Shown in pieces: positions 1 to 12,180 of a stretch of DNA of 64,000 nucleotides. The notes beneath the pieces are model-generated. The model had not been told where the DNA came from and searched no databases. It was given only the letters and a program-made list of their open reading frames with translations. The first letter of the stretch is position 1. Each line of letters starts with the position of its first letter. The stretch is from Atrichornis clamosus (lineage: Eukaryota > Chordata > Aves > Passeriformes > Menuridae), in contig WBMZ01014034.1 of the NCBI GenBank assembly GCA_013400975.1, forward strand, positions 1-64,000, in the 5' to 3' direction. Position numbers and translations under genes: made by a program.

Positions 1-16
1 TGCCTGCCTGCCTGCC
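1..16. repeat. (TGCC)n microsatellite at window edge
   Basis: Four perfect TGCC units open the window and run into a pyrimidine-rich stretch. The array may be longer beyond the window edge. Confidence 0.85.
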
Positions 17-1529
17 TTCCCTCCCTTTACCTTCTTCCAGCATAAGATTTATTTCCACAGGATGTCCTTCTTCTGGTTCAGTTCCTCATTCTCCAGTCCA
101 TAACAGCAAAGGAAAGAGTCTCCTACGCTGCCTCTGGGACAACCTTCTTGTTCTTTCCATCTTGGTAGGAGGAGGATCTGTACCAGTCTCCACACTGGAA
201 GTCTCACAGATTTCAACCTTTTCCCAGTCTTCCCATTCTCCTGTGTTCTTTCCTGTACCTCCACCCATCAACTGGGATTGAGACCAGGAGCTGGTCAGAC
301 AGTGAAGAAAGGGCTGGAAGTGACACATGTTTCTTCTCCCTTCTCTTGGCTCCTGCTCCCAGTGTTGTCAGGGAAGCAGAGACAAGACACAGAGAAAATG
401 AGGACAAAGAAAGGAGGCACCAAAACAGTGGCTGCCCTTGGCAGCTGCCTCCCAAAATTACTCTTAAACCCAGTCCTGTTACTAGTCAAAGTATTAAAGG
501 TATTTTGAAGGGAAATGTAACCTTTATATAACATTGCCTTTTATCAAAGATAATTTTTTTTTTATCTGATCAGCCTATTACCTTTATTTTAATTTAGTTT
601 TGTTTTGTTTTTCTTGTGTAAGGTGGTACAGTGGCTTTATCCCTTTGGATTTTATTAAAAACACTTTCTAAAATCCTGCTAAGAAATTTGGTACTGCAAG
701 TGGAGATGATGGCAATTAATAGAGAATGTGGGGTGGATTGAAGAGCTGTTAAAAGGGGGAGAATGTGCAGAAGGGAATACTCAGATGAAGAAAGGCTACT
801 GTTAGTATCCTCAAGTGATCAATCTGTGACAGATCCTGTTCCATTAATTTGTTAATGATCCAAATACAGAGAAATACGGGATTCTGAAATTCAGAACTGG
901 TCATAAAGCTGGGTTGTAATGCTGAAACGGAGGGGAAGGGAATCATCCTTTAAAAGAAGGCAGGGTGGATCAGATGACTTAGGCAGCTGAAATGAAAAGC
1001 ATGAGATGAAACTTGAGAGTTTCAAACTACAATACTAGGCACTCAGAAACCAATAGCAATTTTTTTTTTTTTTGCTATAAATAGAGGATTTCTAAATTGG
1101 AAGACAAAAACAATCATTCCTTAGATGGAAGACAGCTTTGAGCTGCCAAGGAATTTACTTGGCTTCAGGAGTTTTCCATTGTAAAAAGCTTTAGTTAAAC
1201 CTTAGTTGACAGATTAAAAGACTTTGCCTTTTTAACCTAACCGAGTGTCAAAAGGGATAACTTTCTGCAGATACTTTTGGAGAACAAATATTAAACAGGA
1301 AAAATGTTCTGAAGTTAAAAAATTAAGATTGGTCGTCATGAAGTGAAGGGAAGAAGAAGAAAAAGGGTAAATTACTGGCATGATGTTCCAAATAGCCAAC
1401 TGGAGAATGAATCAAAATTGTTTTAAGATGATGTTTGGTAAACTGCTGAAAGAAATTGCATATTAAAATAAGTGAGTTTAAGGTTGTTGTGGATCAACAA
1501 GTCCTTGGACGTTTGATGTCTCTGAAACA
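17..1529. other. Unassigned non-coding sequence
   Basis: No exon, RNA gene or recognisable interspersed repeat was seen. The stretch holds several T-runs (about 548-560 and 1060-1072) and only short chance frames on both strands. The part around 700-960 faintly resembles old CR1 coding sequence, but not well enough to call. Confidence 0.5.
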
Positions 1530-1870
1530 AGAGTAAGTCACTTGATCACACTGTTTATTACTGGCATCTCCCTGGGGTCGGGGCTGCTTGCGGGAGGAGG
1601 GTGGATCTTTCCCTGCTGATCCATGTGGAGATCGTGTGGGGAGAGTCGCCTTCCCTGTTGTGCAAAAGAAGAAGTAGCCGCCTCCAGTCTTTCTGGAGCC
1701 ATTAAGTACCCAGAAGACTACAACAGCTCAGGTACTAATTTTGGCCCACTCTTCCTCACTGTAGGATGTGGTCAGTTTTCTGTGGTTCTTCTGAATTTAC
1801 ACAAGAGGAGTTAATACGAGAGCAGGTAGACAGTGGAGGTTGAGCTTGAGTCACAATAAATCTTTATTTA
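1530..1870 (-). other. Possible antisense LTR or 3' UTR relic
   Basis: This block is richer in G+C and CpG than its flanks, with CpGs at roughly 1579, 1590, 1634, 1650 and 1679. Read on the minus strand it carries an AATAAA at about 1553-1558, followed by a GT-rich stretch, as at the U3/R/U5 boundary of an LTR or the end of a transcript. No family was recognised and no terminal TG...CA pair or target duplication was found. It could equally be a single-copy transcript end. Confidence 0.2.
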
Positions 1871-2508
1871 ATAAATAACAGTAGTGCTGTAGGGTGTTGG
1901 TAGCAACACTCCATGTCATAAGCTACATTCAGTAGCACAGGTGATCCCTTCCAGTCCCATCTTACTGTTAAAAATTGGTTGAAACATGAAATCTTCAATC
2001 AGGCAAAATTTTTCTTAGAACTGTACTGAAATTTTAGTTATTGTTAATATTTCCTCTTCTGTGAAGGTTCCCTGCTCTCTTAAACATTTTTTCCCCTAAA
2101 TACCAATCCATTCCCATAAAAAAACCATCACAGTGTGCCAATACTCTACATAGGCTCTAAAAATTTACTGAGCAAGACAAATCTCAAGTAATTGAAAAGA
2201 AATTGAATGATAAAGGAAGTCAGTAAGAGATAGAAATTGTAAATTTTTCATTCTTTTTATCAAATAGCAATAAATTACTTATTTTTTTCTCCAAAGGAAC
2301 CACCAAAACTTATTTTGTTAATATCTGTGTTTTACTTCAAAAAGAATGAATGAAAAATTAAAAAAAAAGCAATTATAGTAAGGACAGAATGAAATATTAC
2401 TGTTCAAAATAAACCAAAACATTTTAGTTTTGTTTAAAAAGCAATATTTTTAAATAACTGAAAATTTACTATTCAAATATGTTTCTAGAGAAACATATTT
2501 TTCACTGG
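1871..2508. other. Unassigned AT-rich sequence with a hairpin palindrome
   Basis: No gene seen. Positions 2475-2500 form a perfect inverted repeat, with 12-base arms (left arm aaatatgtttct) around a 2-base spacer. The rest is AT-rich single-copy-looking sequence. Confidence 0.5.
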
Positions 2509-3352
2509 GCTTTTTTTTTTTTGTAAACCTGTAATTATCTTTATTTAGTATTAAAAACACAGTAAAATTTTGTTTGATTCAGATACAGACTGGACAGAGA
2601 AACGGGTAATGAGACCAGTGATTAAAGTGATCTAGGAGATGCATTTCAAAGCAATGCCCAAGGAGATTACACAATTTCAAAAGAGAAAGTATGTCATGAT
2701 TGCCTTCTTTTGTGTTTTCTTAAATATTTTTAAAGCTAATCTGTGCTGGCATCTGTTTATTGAACCACAGAGACCATTCCCTTCATCTAATTCAGCAACT
2801 CTTATGACCGTAACCAAATGATTTTAGAAGACTGTTTTTAAGGATAGACATGAGTTCACCATGGTCTGAGGAACACAGGTGATTTAAATTGTTTCCTTTT
2901 AGACAGGATTTGGGGAGTTTAGTGTCATGTGTACTGCAGAAGTTTTCTAAAAAACATTGTATCCAGGCCCCAGTCTTGTGATATGACTCTGAATATGATT
3001 TAATTTTGTGTGAAGGAAACCAATGGCTGCTAACTCTGATTCCCAAGTTCACTATTTTTTGTTCAGGTATATCTTGTGTGGATAAACATTTCATAATATC
3101 CTTTTTTCTTTGTGAAAGCCTGCAATTTTTGAGACCCCTGAAAGCAGAAATGAGGCGGAGATACCTTTTCACTCTGAAGAAATAATTTTGAACTCTGGGA
3201 TTTATGGTTCGTCTGTCCAAGTGCTTGAACAAATCAAGGTCAGGGGACCAGTTGTGGTAACTTGGCTGTGTGTGCTGCAGTATGGTTCCAAGGATTCTTG
3301 GCATACCTCTGGCTTGAGCTAACCAGTGCTGTTCCAGGCTATTCCTAGGCAT
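2509..3352 (-). other. 186-codon ORF followed by AATAAA and A-run; possible retrocopy
   Basis: An ATG-to-stop frame of 186 codons spans 2792-3352 on the minus strand, the longest open frame in the window. An in-frame TAG lies two codons before the ATG, so the frame is closed at the 5' end. About 250 bases past the stop, still on the minus strand, come AATAAA (2545 to 2540) and then a run of 12 A (2522 to 2511), the arrangement seen at the 3' end of a reverse-transcribed mRNA. The predicted protein (rich in Lys, Ser, Leu and His) matches no family I recognise, and shows no signal peptide, membrane helix or clear motif. No target duplication was found. In AT-rich DNA each of these signs can arise by chance, so real coding status is unlikely but not excluded. 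Confidence 0.2.
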
Positions 3353-3947
3353 GGTCTAGGAGTGACCTTGTGCCACGGAACATTCCTTATGGGCTGTTGA
3401 AATGTGTTGGAGAGCAAAGGGGCATTTCCATTGTGGGCATGGAGAGGATTGTCATGAGTTAGTTCATTCATATCACAGAGCCACAGCATCCTGTGCTAGA
3501 AAGGCAGAAAACAGTTTCTCTCAGATAAATCACTGTCTACCCATAGAAACATGTAGGTGTACAATGATGGGGTAGCTAAGAGTGCTGTGGGAAACATGAC
3601 CAGGTCAGGTGTAATGACGAGTTCATATCACAAGGAATATCACAGCAGAAAGTGTTTCTGTCAGAAGAAACCAAATAGTTGTGGGGCTACAGGAAGTATG
3701 ATTGCAGATAACAGTGCCAACTACGTAAATTTTGGTTATGTGGGAGTAGGGGGTGATAGACTGATGGATGGAAAGACGTCAAGAATTTTAAAGAATTTTT
3801 TTTTTTCCCCAAAAGTAATAGAACTACTGGTGGAAATATACGGCAAAGGAAAATGTCCTTAGAATGAGTTTGAATAGACCATGAAATAATTTTCAGGGAA
3901 AGTGGAGAAAAGCATACCAACTACAGATTGTACAACCATACTGATTT
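3353..3947. other. Unassigned sequence
   Basis: No exon or repeat recognised. A 101-codon plus-strand frame (3557-3862) has no recognisable domain and is treated as chance. Confidence 0.5.
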
Positions 3948-4490
3948 TGTCTGGGATTGAGTTAATTTTCTATATAGTAGCTTGTAGGGTGCTATGTTTT
4001 CCATTTCTGATGAAAACTGTGCTGATAACAAAGGGATGTTTTTGTTATTAGTGAACCGCATCAAGGCCTTTTCTGCTTCTCACAGTGCTCTCCCAGGGAG
4101 AAGGCTGAGGGTCTATAAGAAGCTGGGAGGTGACACAATCAAGAAAACTGACCCCAACTGACCAAATATCAAATGCCAAATGGCATCATGCTCAGCAGCA
4201 AAAACAGAGTGGGGAGATTTTGTCAGGGCTACTATTGCGTGGGAACTGGCTGGGCATTGGTCTGCTGGTGGGGAGTGATAGGGGTTTTAGCAGAGCTTTC
4301 TTTCCTTGGTTTTGTTTTTATTTGCTTCTTTTTGCCTTTATTTTTAACTTTGCCTGTTGAACTGTCTTTATCTCAACCCACAAGTTTTCTCACTTTTACC
4401 CTTGTGATTCTCTCCCACATCCGGCTGCGGGGGAATGAGCGTGTGGCTGTGTGGTGCTCAGCTGCTGGCCAGGGTTAGCCCACAACCACA
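3948..4490 (+). mobile_element. Solo LTR of an avian ERVL-type endogenous retrovirus, copy 1
   Basis: A 543 bp element begins TGT at 3948 and ends ACA at 4490, as LTRs do. It shares colinear blocks with the copies at 18991 and 38700: the 5' 'ttaattttc...tagtag' block, 'gtgctgataac' with 'gggatgttttt', the 'gaccccaactgacc' block, the 'aactgtctttatctcaac' block and the 'ttttctcacttttac' block near the 3' end. No gag, pol or env sequence lies beside it, so it is a solo LTR left by recombination between two LTRs. The five bases on each side do not match, so the target duplication has decayed or the ends are off by a base or two. The family name is from memory of avian ERVL LTRs. Confidence 0.8.
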
Positions 4491-7400
4491 ACTAAACTGC
4501 AAAAGAAGTAAAAAATTCACTGCCTGGAAAATTCTGCCCTGAGAAGCTTGTCTAGAACTGCCAAAGACAGTTAGCATGGTACATTCATAAGATGTAAATG
4601 TAAAATATAAAAAAAGAGGGAAACACTGAGATGAGTAAGCTGGAACCTCAGAGAGTTACAAAACCTGCAGTATTACTACTCCCAAGCATGTTGTCTCGAT
4701 CACAAGAAAAAAAATATTCATATCATTAGGTTGTATATTGAGAGACATTTTGTACTGAGGGATAAACTACTGCAGATTACATAGAAAGAGATGAGAATGT
4801 ATTTATCATTGTCAAAGAACATTAAAAGAAAAATGATAGCATCTTATCAAAAGATGATTATATTCATTTTACAGACATTCTCACCTGGTTTAAATAAGCA
4901 GATTTCTTTTGCAGTGAGAATTTTTATGATCTATAAACAGAGGAGAACTTAAGTCATTATTTGTGTTCCTATGCTGTCCTTGTAACACTGTTTGGACCAG
5001 AAACATTCACGCTCCTGTTTTCCTGAATTTTAAGATGCTATGGGTTGTGAAATCGTTGGCAGGCTGGGAAGTGCCATCTAATCACTCTTGTTAGCTTAAT
5101 GGAAAAGCTGTTTGACCACATAGAATACTTCACAAAAACAACAGAATAGAAACTGATTTAAAATTCCAATGAACAGGAATGATGGGTTCAATCTTGAGAG
5201 GTGCAAAAAATGCCTTCCTTTCATTGGAAGAGAATAGGGCAGATCTTGCATGAAAGAAAGAAGCAATTTCTCTAGGGCTTATGCCTAAAAGGAGGTGAAA
5301 ATCTAGGAAGTGTTGAGTGCTCCAGATTGCCACTGAATTCTTATGATTCTGTCGTTCCTTCTCTTAAAGGCTTAGAACAAATATAGAGCATTGTGCTTCT
5401 AAATCTGGAGGCTGGTTTTTTTTTTTTCTGTTGTTGTCATAATGAAGTATAGTTTTATTTTCATTTCAAAATACTTGCTTTAAAAAAACATAAAAAATTG
5501 TGCTTTATCTGACAAAATGAAACTAATAATTCTGTTTGCTGCTAGTATACTCCAAGCAGTAATGTGAACAGAGGTATCAAATATTTAGTACTATACAACA
5601 GTAATATGGGTATGGTAATTTCTCATTAATAGTAGCAACTTCAAAACTAATTCTCATTAGCTTGAAATAATTATTTAGCTGCTTAGCAAGTGATTAAATT
5701 CAAACAGAAGTATATAATGGTTTACAAAAAAAGAATTGGTTGACATTACAAAATCTTAATGGCTTTATTCCTTAAAACTTATTATTGGATTGGCCCATGC
5801 ATTTAAGGAATGTTCTGGAAACTGTGAACTGCCTTTTTATTTAGTGTAGAAGTTGGAAAAGCATTTTGGATTGATCACCTATAAATTAAGCAACAATAAT
5901 AAAAATAATAAACCCCCAAATAAACCCTAGAATAATGTAATTCAGAATTTAATGGAAAACAAAAATTATTTGCCTATAATTTTTTGACTAAACCTGTTCC
6001 TATTTTCCCTTCATATTTATAATTTGGCATTTAAAGGTTGGAAGTACAGTAACATAAAGAAATAATTTCACACATGCAGACCCCAGAAACTCAACAGTAG
6101 GAAAGGCTAAGGCTTCTAAAGCAGACATTAATTTTGGGTGGGACAGTGTCTGACATCTGAGCTTCACCTCACTGTTTGAAAGCTTGAGACTTTTTGTTGA
6201 GGGAGAACCTTTTCTGCATCTTCACATGACTGTCAGATTGTAGAACTATGTGATCAGCAGTAATGAAAAAGATGGAGAAGCAAGTGTGAAAATGGAGTGA
6301 TGAGAAATGTTCTCTCTGCATTATAGCTTCCGTCTTGGATGGTACACAGGGAGCTTAAGTGAGGAGCTCAGGAGCAGATGCATGGATGCTATTAAAGCTT
6401 ATGTGCCAAAGCATTAAAACTAGAACTGTTCTTCTCCATAAAGGACAGGAAAAAAAAAAACAACCCAGGGCCCTCTAGCCATAAATTCACCAGTAAAATG
6501 CATGTGCACTGTATCATTTGGCTCAATAAAAAATGCAGCATGTGGCAAAATTTTAGACAGATAAATGTAATTAACACTGAAAGGCAGATGGCAAGGAAAA
6601 GGGACAAGGGAAGAAAAAACCCCATAAGGATGGAATACAGTGACACCCTCTAACATTACAAGAGTATTAAAAATTCCATCCTCACAGAGGAGAATATTTA
6701 AATGCTTTCTTAAACAGAAGAATATAACACAGATTTTTTTTCCTGAATTAGAGCCTAAATTTTCAAGTGAAGGTCAGTATATATTGGTTTATGTATTCAC
6801 TGTAATACATTGTTGTTTTCCAAAGTATAAATTTCAAGCATCCTGGTGTTAAGGAATGTGTTTAAGAGTGGCAGTTATACCATTTCTTAGAGGTATGATA
6901 AGAAGTGTCAGTGCCCTGCATAACAAATCATGTTTATGTTACAGGAGAAAGTAAACATTTGCATTTCAAACCCACACAAAACATGGGTAATATGTTAAGG
7001 TTGCTCTAAGTCAGCCTTGCAAAAAGTTCTGGAGCCTGAGTTCTGAGCAAGACTGTTTGTGAATAACTACCATGTTCTTCATTTCAACCTGAGCAACCTA
7101 TGGTTGAGAGTGTCACACAGTGGGGGGTTCTCAGCACTTGGATTTAATGGAGAGATAATGGCAAGGAGCGTATTAGAAAAAAATGGGAGGAGTGAGGTGG
7201 AATTAAACTGGGATTTAAAAAATGGAAAATCAAAGTATGAGGTTTCAGGCCTGTCAAAATGTTTAATTCTTCTTGTTCAAGCTGCAGATGGTTTGAGTCA
7301 TCTTGTGCCAGAATTAACTTGGTGACACAGTAAAATAACCTTTCAGAAATACGTCTCCCATATTTTATTCATTGTTGCACTTTAGCTGAACCTATTCTTT

Positions 7401-10400
7401 GCATGAATAAGGTATTTGAGATCAGATGCCCTCTTCATATTTGCTTGATGGGAATTAGAATGTGACTTGTTAAGAGCTAAGCCTAATTATGGAATGAAGG
7501 CATGAAATGTTGCTTTTGCTTACAGTGTGTTGTGCATCTTCATCTGTCTATGCAAAATACTTATGAAGTGTGCTAAAAATTAAACCCTTGTGTCTACATC
7601 CTGCAAACGATCTGGAATGCCACCTTCTGTTATGTAATAAATGCAGACTTGTCTATAGAGAAGGAAAAGACCCACATGTAAAATTTGTACGGTCGAACTG
7701 GCTGTTTAAGACAAAAAGGTCGTTTCTACCATTTGGATGGTTCTTCAGATCCCAGAGCAGCGAACACCAATAGACTGAAACTTAAGGTGTGGCCATTGGA
7801 ATATTCCCAGAGATTTAGCAGGTGAAGGTACCAACTTAAAAGCTGGGAGTGAACATAAAAAATTTCCTGTTTCAGAGATGGCATGTTTTGTCCCTTCTCC
7901 CAGGCAGTTTACAGTGCTGCCAGGGGCTGTGGAGGGTCTGATGTAGAGCAGAGAGCATTAGAGCAGAGCTCTGTGCAAAGTCTGAAAGCTGCCCTGGATA
8001 TCTGAGAGACAGATTTTGAGCATGTTTTTTACATTGCTTGAATCAATTTTGCATAGTGCAATGCTTCACTTTGCAATGGAATCTAGGCTTCTCATAAGCA
8101 TGCACTCGAGGAACAGCATCTACTTTGAACCCTGGGTATTCCTCGTTCAGATGACAGTTAATGGAATAATGTGTGCATATATGTTTTTACAATACACATA
8201 TTTAGTTATAAAATTAATTAAAAGATGCACATATTTATAAAATGCAAACTGCATGCATATTCACATGTTTCAGTAAAAAGATCATTCTGAATTTTAAATT
8301 AATTTTGGAATTTCTTTATATCACAAAAAGATTTTCTGTGCTTCAAATGAAGGAATTTATTCAAGCAGATGACAAATCAAATCAGAATTTCAAATCAGAA
8401 GCAATGACAGAAGTTCAAGTGCTACATTTTGGTCTGAGGCAGGTGATTACTTTTACAAATCAGCTGTAAAAGGTAATCCTGAAAGCTCTCCATAAATAAT
8501 AACCAAGACTGAAAATTTCTGTGTAGTGTGTGTGTGTAATGGAAGGAAAATAGAGTTGAGGGAAATGGAGTTGAGTTTAAATGACTTTCTTCATGTAGCT
8601 AAATGGGCATTTCTGCCACGGAAATCAAATGAGGGGTATACATATGGAAAGAGGGCAGGATCTGGTACCAGCTTTGCAAATGCTTCAAAAAATTATGCTG
8701 AGCAGCCCAGTCTGTTACAGCTTTTGAACAAAATCTGGAGGAGTGTTCATAACAAGTATAGAGCAATTTACATATTTTTCAGTTGTCAGACACTGTGCAC
8801 CACAAACTAACAGGGATGACTGGGTAGTATGGAAATCTGCTGCTTAAAAATTGTCCAGATAGATTTCAGTTCAGTATGTTTTCCCATTATTGTCTGTGAA
8901 CATTTGTACAAGTAAAACTTTCGTTGGAGCTGGTGAAGTGTAAACCTTCACAAAAGGTTTATTTAATCTGTGCTGTACTTGTGCCGGCGTGGGAAGTAGT
9001 TTAGCACAATTAGGTCACGTAGTCAGGAAGCAGTAATGGTATTTATTGCATGATATGGATAACTATTCATGAAGCTGAAGTAGTGAAGTCTTAGTTTTCA
9101 ATCTGATACAGCCAACCACTGCAATTAGATACGACTCAAACAGCCTTTGGAAGGAATTTCTCTAAATTTTCAGGTGGACTAACTCTGAAATTCTGAACAG
9201 TGTGTTCTATTTTTCCAGTACCAACATGTTACCAAATTGTAAATAAAATAATTCAAATAGAGTTAATAGGGCTTGGTGTCATTCAGCTGTTTTACTGAGT
9301 AAATATGAATATGGTCATATCTAATGTTTCTGAGCATTTCATACATGAGCATAAAGGAAGAACTTATTCAATTAATAATTTTTTGAGCAAGTATTTCAGT
9401 TATTGCTTCCTCACCATGAATGTAATATTTATCTTTAAAATTTAAAGGGAAATAAGAAAGTATTGTGTTACCTGTTATGTATATCTGGATGTAGTTCAGA
9501 TTATATATAAGTGAAATATTGACATAGTTGTATAAGTATAGCCTTACCAAGGACCCTCAGCAAATAATTCCCCAAAACTCTGGAGAAACTCCTACCACTA
9601 TTATGTTAAATGCTATTTTTCACACCAAACACAGTGCTTTCTCCTTCAGTTAAGGTATCAGCATTTTCAGTTTCCCCCTGTCTCTGTCTGGACTTATGTT
9701 AGTAGAAAGAGCCAAGAATAATACAGAATGCACGCTTTCATGTTGTAGAGATAATGAGAAATGAAAAGCTTTTTTTTTTAAAGCCACAGGATGTTTATTA
9801 TTAAGACTGATGACAAAATGGAAATTATTTCCCTTGAAAATATCTGTTAAAAAAAATAACCCTTAATCAAGACAAAAAGGCAAGTCCACAAAGTTTTTTG
9901 GTTAAGAACTGATGAAAATTCCATTTGAGAAAACTTCAGTGGAATTTTTCAGCTTTACAACTATGGCCATGAAAACATTTTATCGGTTGGGAGAAAGGGA
10001 ATTGGGCAGGAACCTTCCAGAGTGGAATCTGGGGAGTCTTCATTTTGGTTTTTCTTAAAGTAAAACTATTAGAATTTTTTTCCAATGACAGGTTTCAAAA
10101 GTGCTTTATTTATGGCAGTCACAGCTGTCCACTCTCAGAATTCCTCAGTCACACTAAAGGATGGTTGCAGGTTTCTTGTCCAAATAGCAATTTGATTTTC
10201 TTGGTGTGTTAAGTTTGTTAATGTGCAAGCCTTCAAGAACATGCAGTTTTCCTTGTCTTCTCTTTCTTTTTAACCCTTTAACCATCTGCATTTATATCAT
10301 TGCTTTTGGTCACCACATTTGTGTAACTCACCCTTTGTATATATTTCAGTTGTGTGTTCCCTTGTTCTTGTAGCTTTTCTTACCTTGTAAAGGTAACAGC

Positions 10401-11754
10401 TTCACCACAGCAGCTCAAAAATATTGGAAAGATTAGGAAGAATTTTTACTGTCAATAATCATGAGGAATTTCACAGCATTTAAAATAGTAACCACTCTTA
10501 AAATTGTTTGTCTACATAATGTAAGTTTTTAACCCCCTTGCAAAATGTAAAAATATTCTTGTCAAATTTCAAAATTATCAACAGAAGTCAGTTTTATCTA
10601 TCCATCCAAATAAAGTGGTATTGTTTAGTTATCAGTTTTTTAAAACTTAGAGAAAAACCACTTGCAGGTTACAAAAGGCTTAAAGTAAATCTCCACCTTA
10701 AGAGATTTAAACCTGAGTTTATAAAGACAAAATAAATTGAGATATCTTAGTAAAATTTGGTTTATTATTTTTCATTTCTGGAAGATCATCTTTTAGGTGC
10801 ATATTGATCAGATGACTTTTTCTGTTCCCATAACAATGTGATTTTCTTGTTTTAATATTAGAAATGAAGTTCTAGTGGTCTGAGTTTATAGTTTCACTGT
10901 CAAATCAATGCCTTATATCTATCAGATGTCAAAATGATGGCTAAAAGTATGGAGTATTCTCTAATGCAATTATTTTGGCCAGCACCTTACTCTTGCTCTT
11001 TAACAGAAGCCACTGATCATATATGTAGCAATTGAGTGTATAAAAAAATTGGATGTCTTTCTGAAGCACTCATTTAGGAACCTGCCATTTTTCATGCTGG
11101 TATGTATCTGAGAAAATAGTATATTTGAGAAGTTGATGCAATTGTTGAAATGCAATTCCTTCAGCTATTTTTGACTTAAAGATTTGTGTTGAAAGAACAC
11201 TTAAACCCCTGTTTAAAAGTATATATAACTACATTTAAAAAAAAATTTGAACAGAACTGCAGCAAAACATTTGAAGTTTGAAACTCAGATCTTCACACAT
11301 AGATTCTCTTACAGAAGGAATCAGTGGTGTTCTTAGTTTGAGGGAAAAATAAAAACAGGGTCATACATGATTAAAAAGGCATTTTTTGCTTGCCTAGTTT
11401 AACACAAAGCTCACGGAAAATGTAAATGTACTCACTAGCATTCAACTCAGTGAAAGAAGAACTTCAAAGTTGAACTGGAACATTTAAAAATCAACTTATT
11501 ATGCAAGGGCTCTTCCCCCTGCCTTTTTTTTTCTTAGCAGAGGAACCAAATACCTGGTAATCTGCTGCTATTAACTTTTAACTTCCTCACCACTGAAAAG
11601 TTAAAATATAATACAGAAGAAAGTTTCTAAAACTTTTCTAACTTCCTTTTTTTCCATTCAAGTATGGTAGATTTTTACTGCTTTCAGTGGCAAAACATAG
11701 CAAGTAGAGCTGTTTTTGGATTTAATTAAATTTTGGTTAATCTTTTATTGAAAA
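4491..11754. other. Long AT-rich stretch without recognisable genes
   Basis: Seven kilobases with no exon, RNA gene or clear interspersed repeat. All open frames are under 100 codons and lack recognisable domains. The stretch has many short A- and T-runs. It may include conserved non-coding elements, but this needs an alignment to judge. Confidence 0.5.
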
Positions 11755-12180
11755 AACATCTGCTAACTCCTTCAGAACTCTAGAATGAACCTCTTCAGTC
11801 CTCATGGACTTGTGAACGTCCAGGTGATACAACTGGTCCTTTACAATTTCAGTGTCCACAAGTGAAAAGTTCCTGTTCCTCCACTTGTGGTCTTCCACCT
11901 CAGAGGACTGGGCAGCACAAGATCTCGGTATTATTAAAGACTGAGGCAAAAACCTCATTGAATGCCTCCACTTTTTTCTTCATACCTATTATTCAGATGA
12001 CCATCTTCACAAGTATCTGTTCAATGTTTTCTCTTCATCCCCTCTTGCTATTAACATACTTTTAAAAAGCCCTTCTTGTTACCTGACACAACACTGTCCT
12101 GTGTCAGCTCTAATTGAGCTTTGGTCTTTCTTCATGATGTGACTAGCTGAGGTGTAGATACATTCACTCTATACATCCAG
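11755..12180 (-). mobile_element. Decayed CR1 LINE fragment, ORF2 (reverse transcriptase) region
   Basis: Read on the minus strand, this is part of the CR1 ORF2 coding sequence from just upstream of the reverse transcriptase core. On the plus strand the landmark blocks are 'cctcatggacttgtgaacgt' at about 11798, 'gactgaggcaaaaacctcat' near 11939 and 'cccttcttgttacctgacac' near 12070, in the order and spacing of avian CR1. CR1 moves by target-primed reverse transcription, using the endonuclease and reverse transcriptase of ORF2. This copy has lost both ends and carries frameshifts and stops, so it is inactive. Confidence 0.8.
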
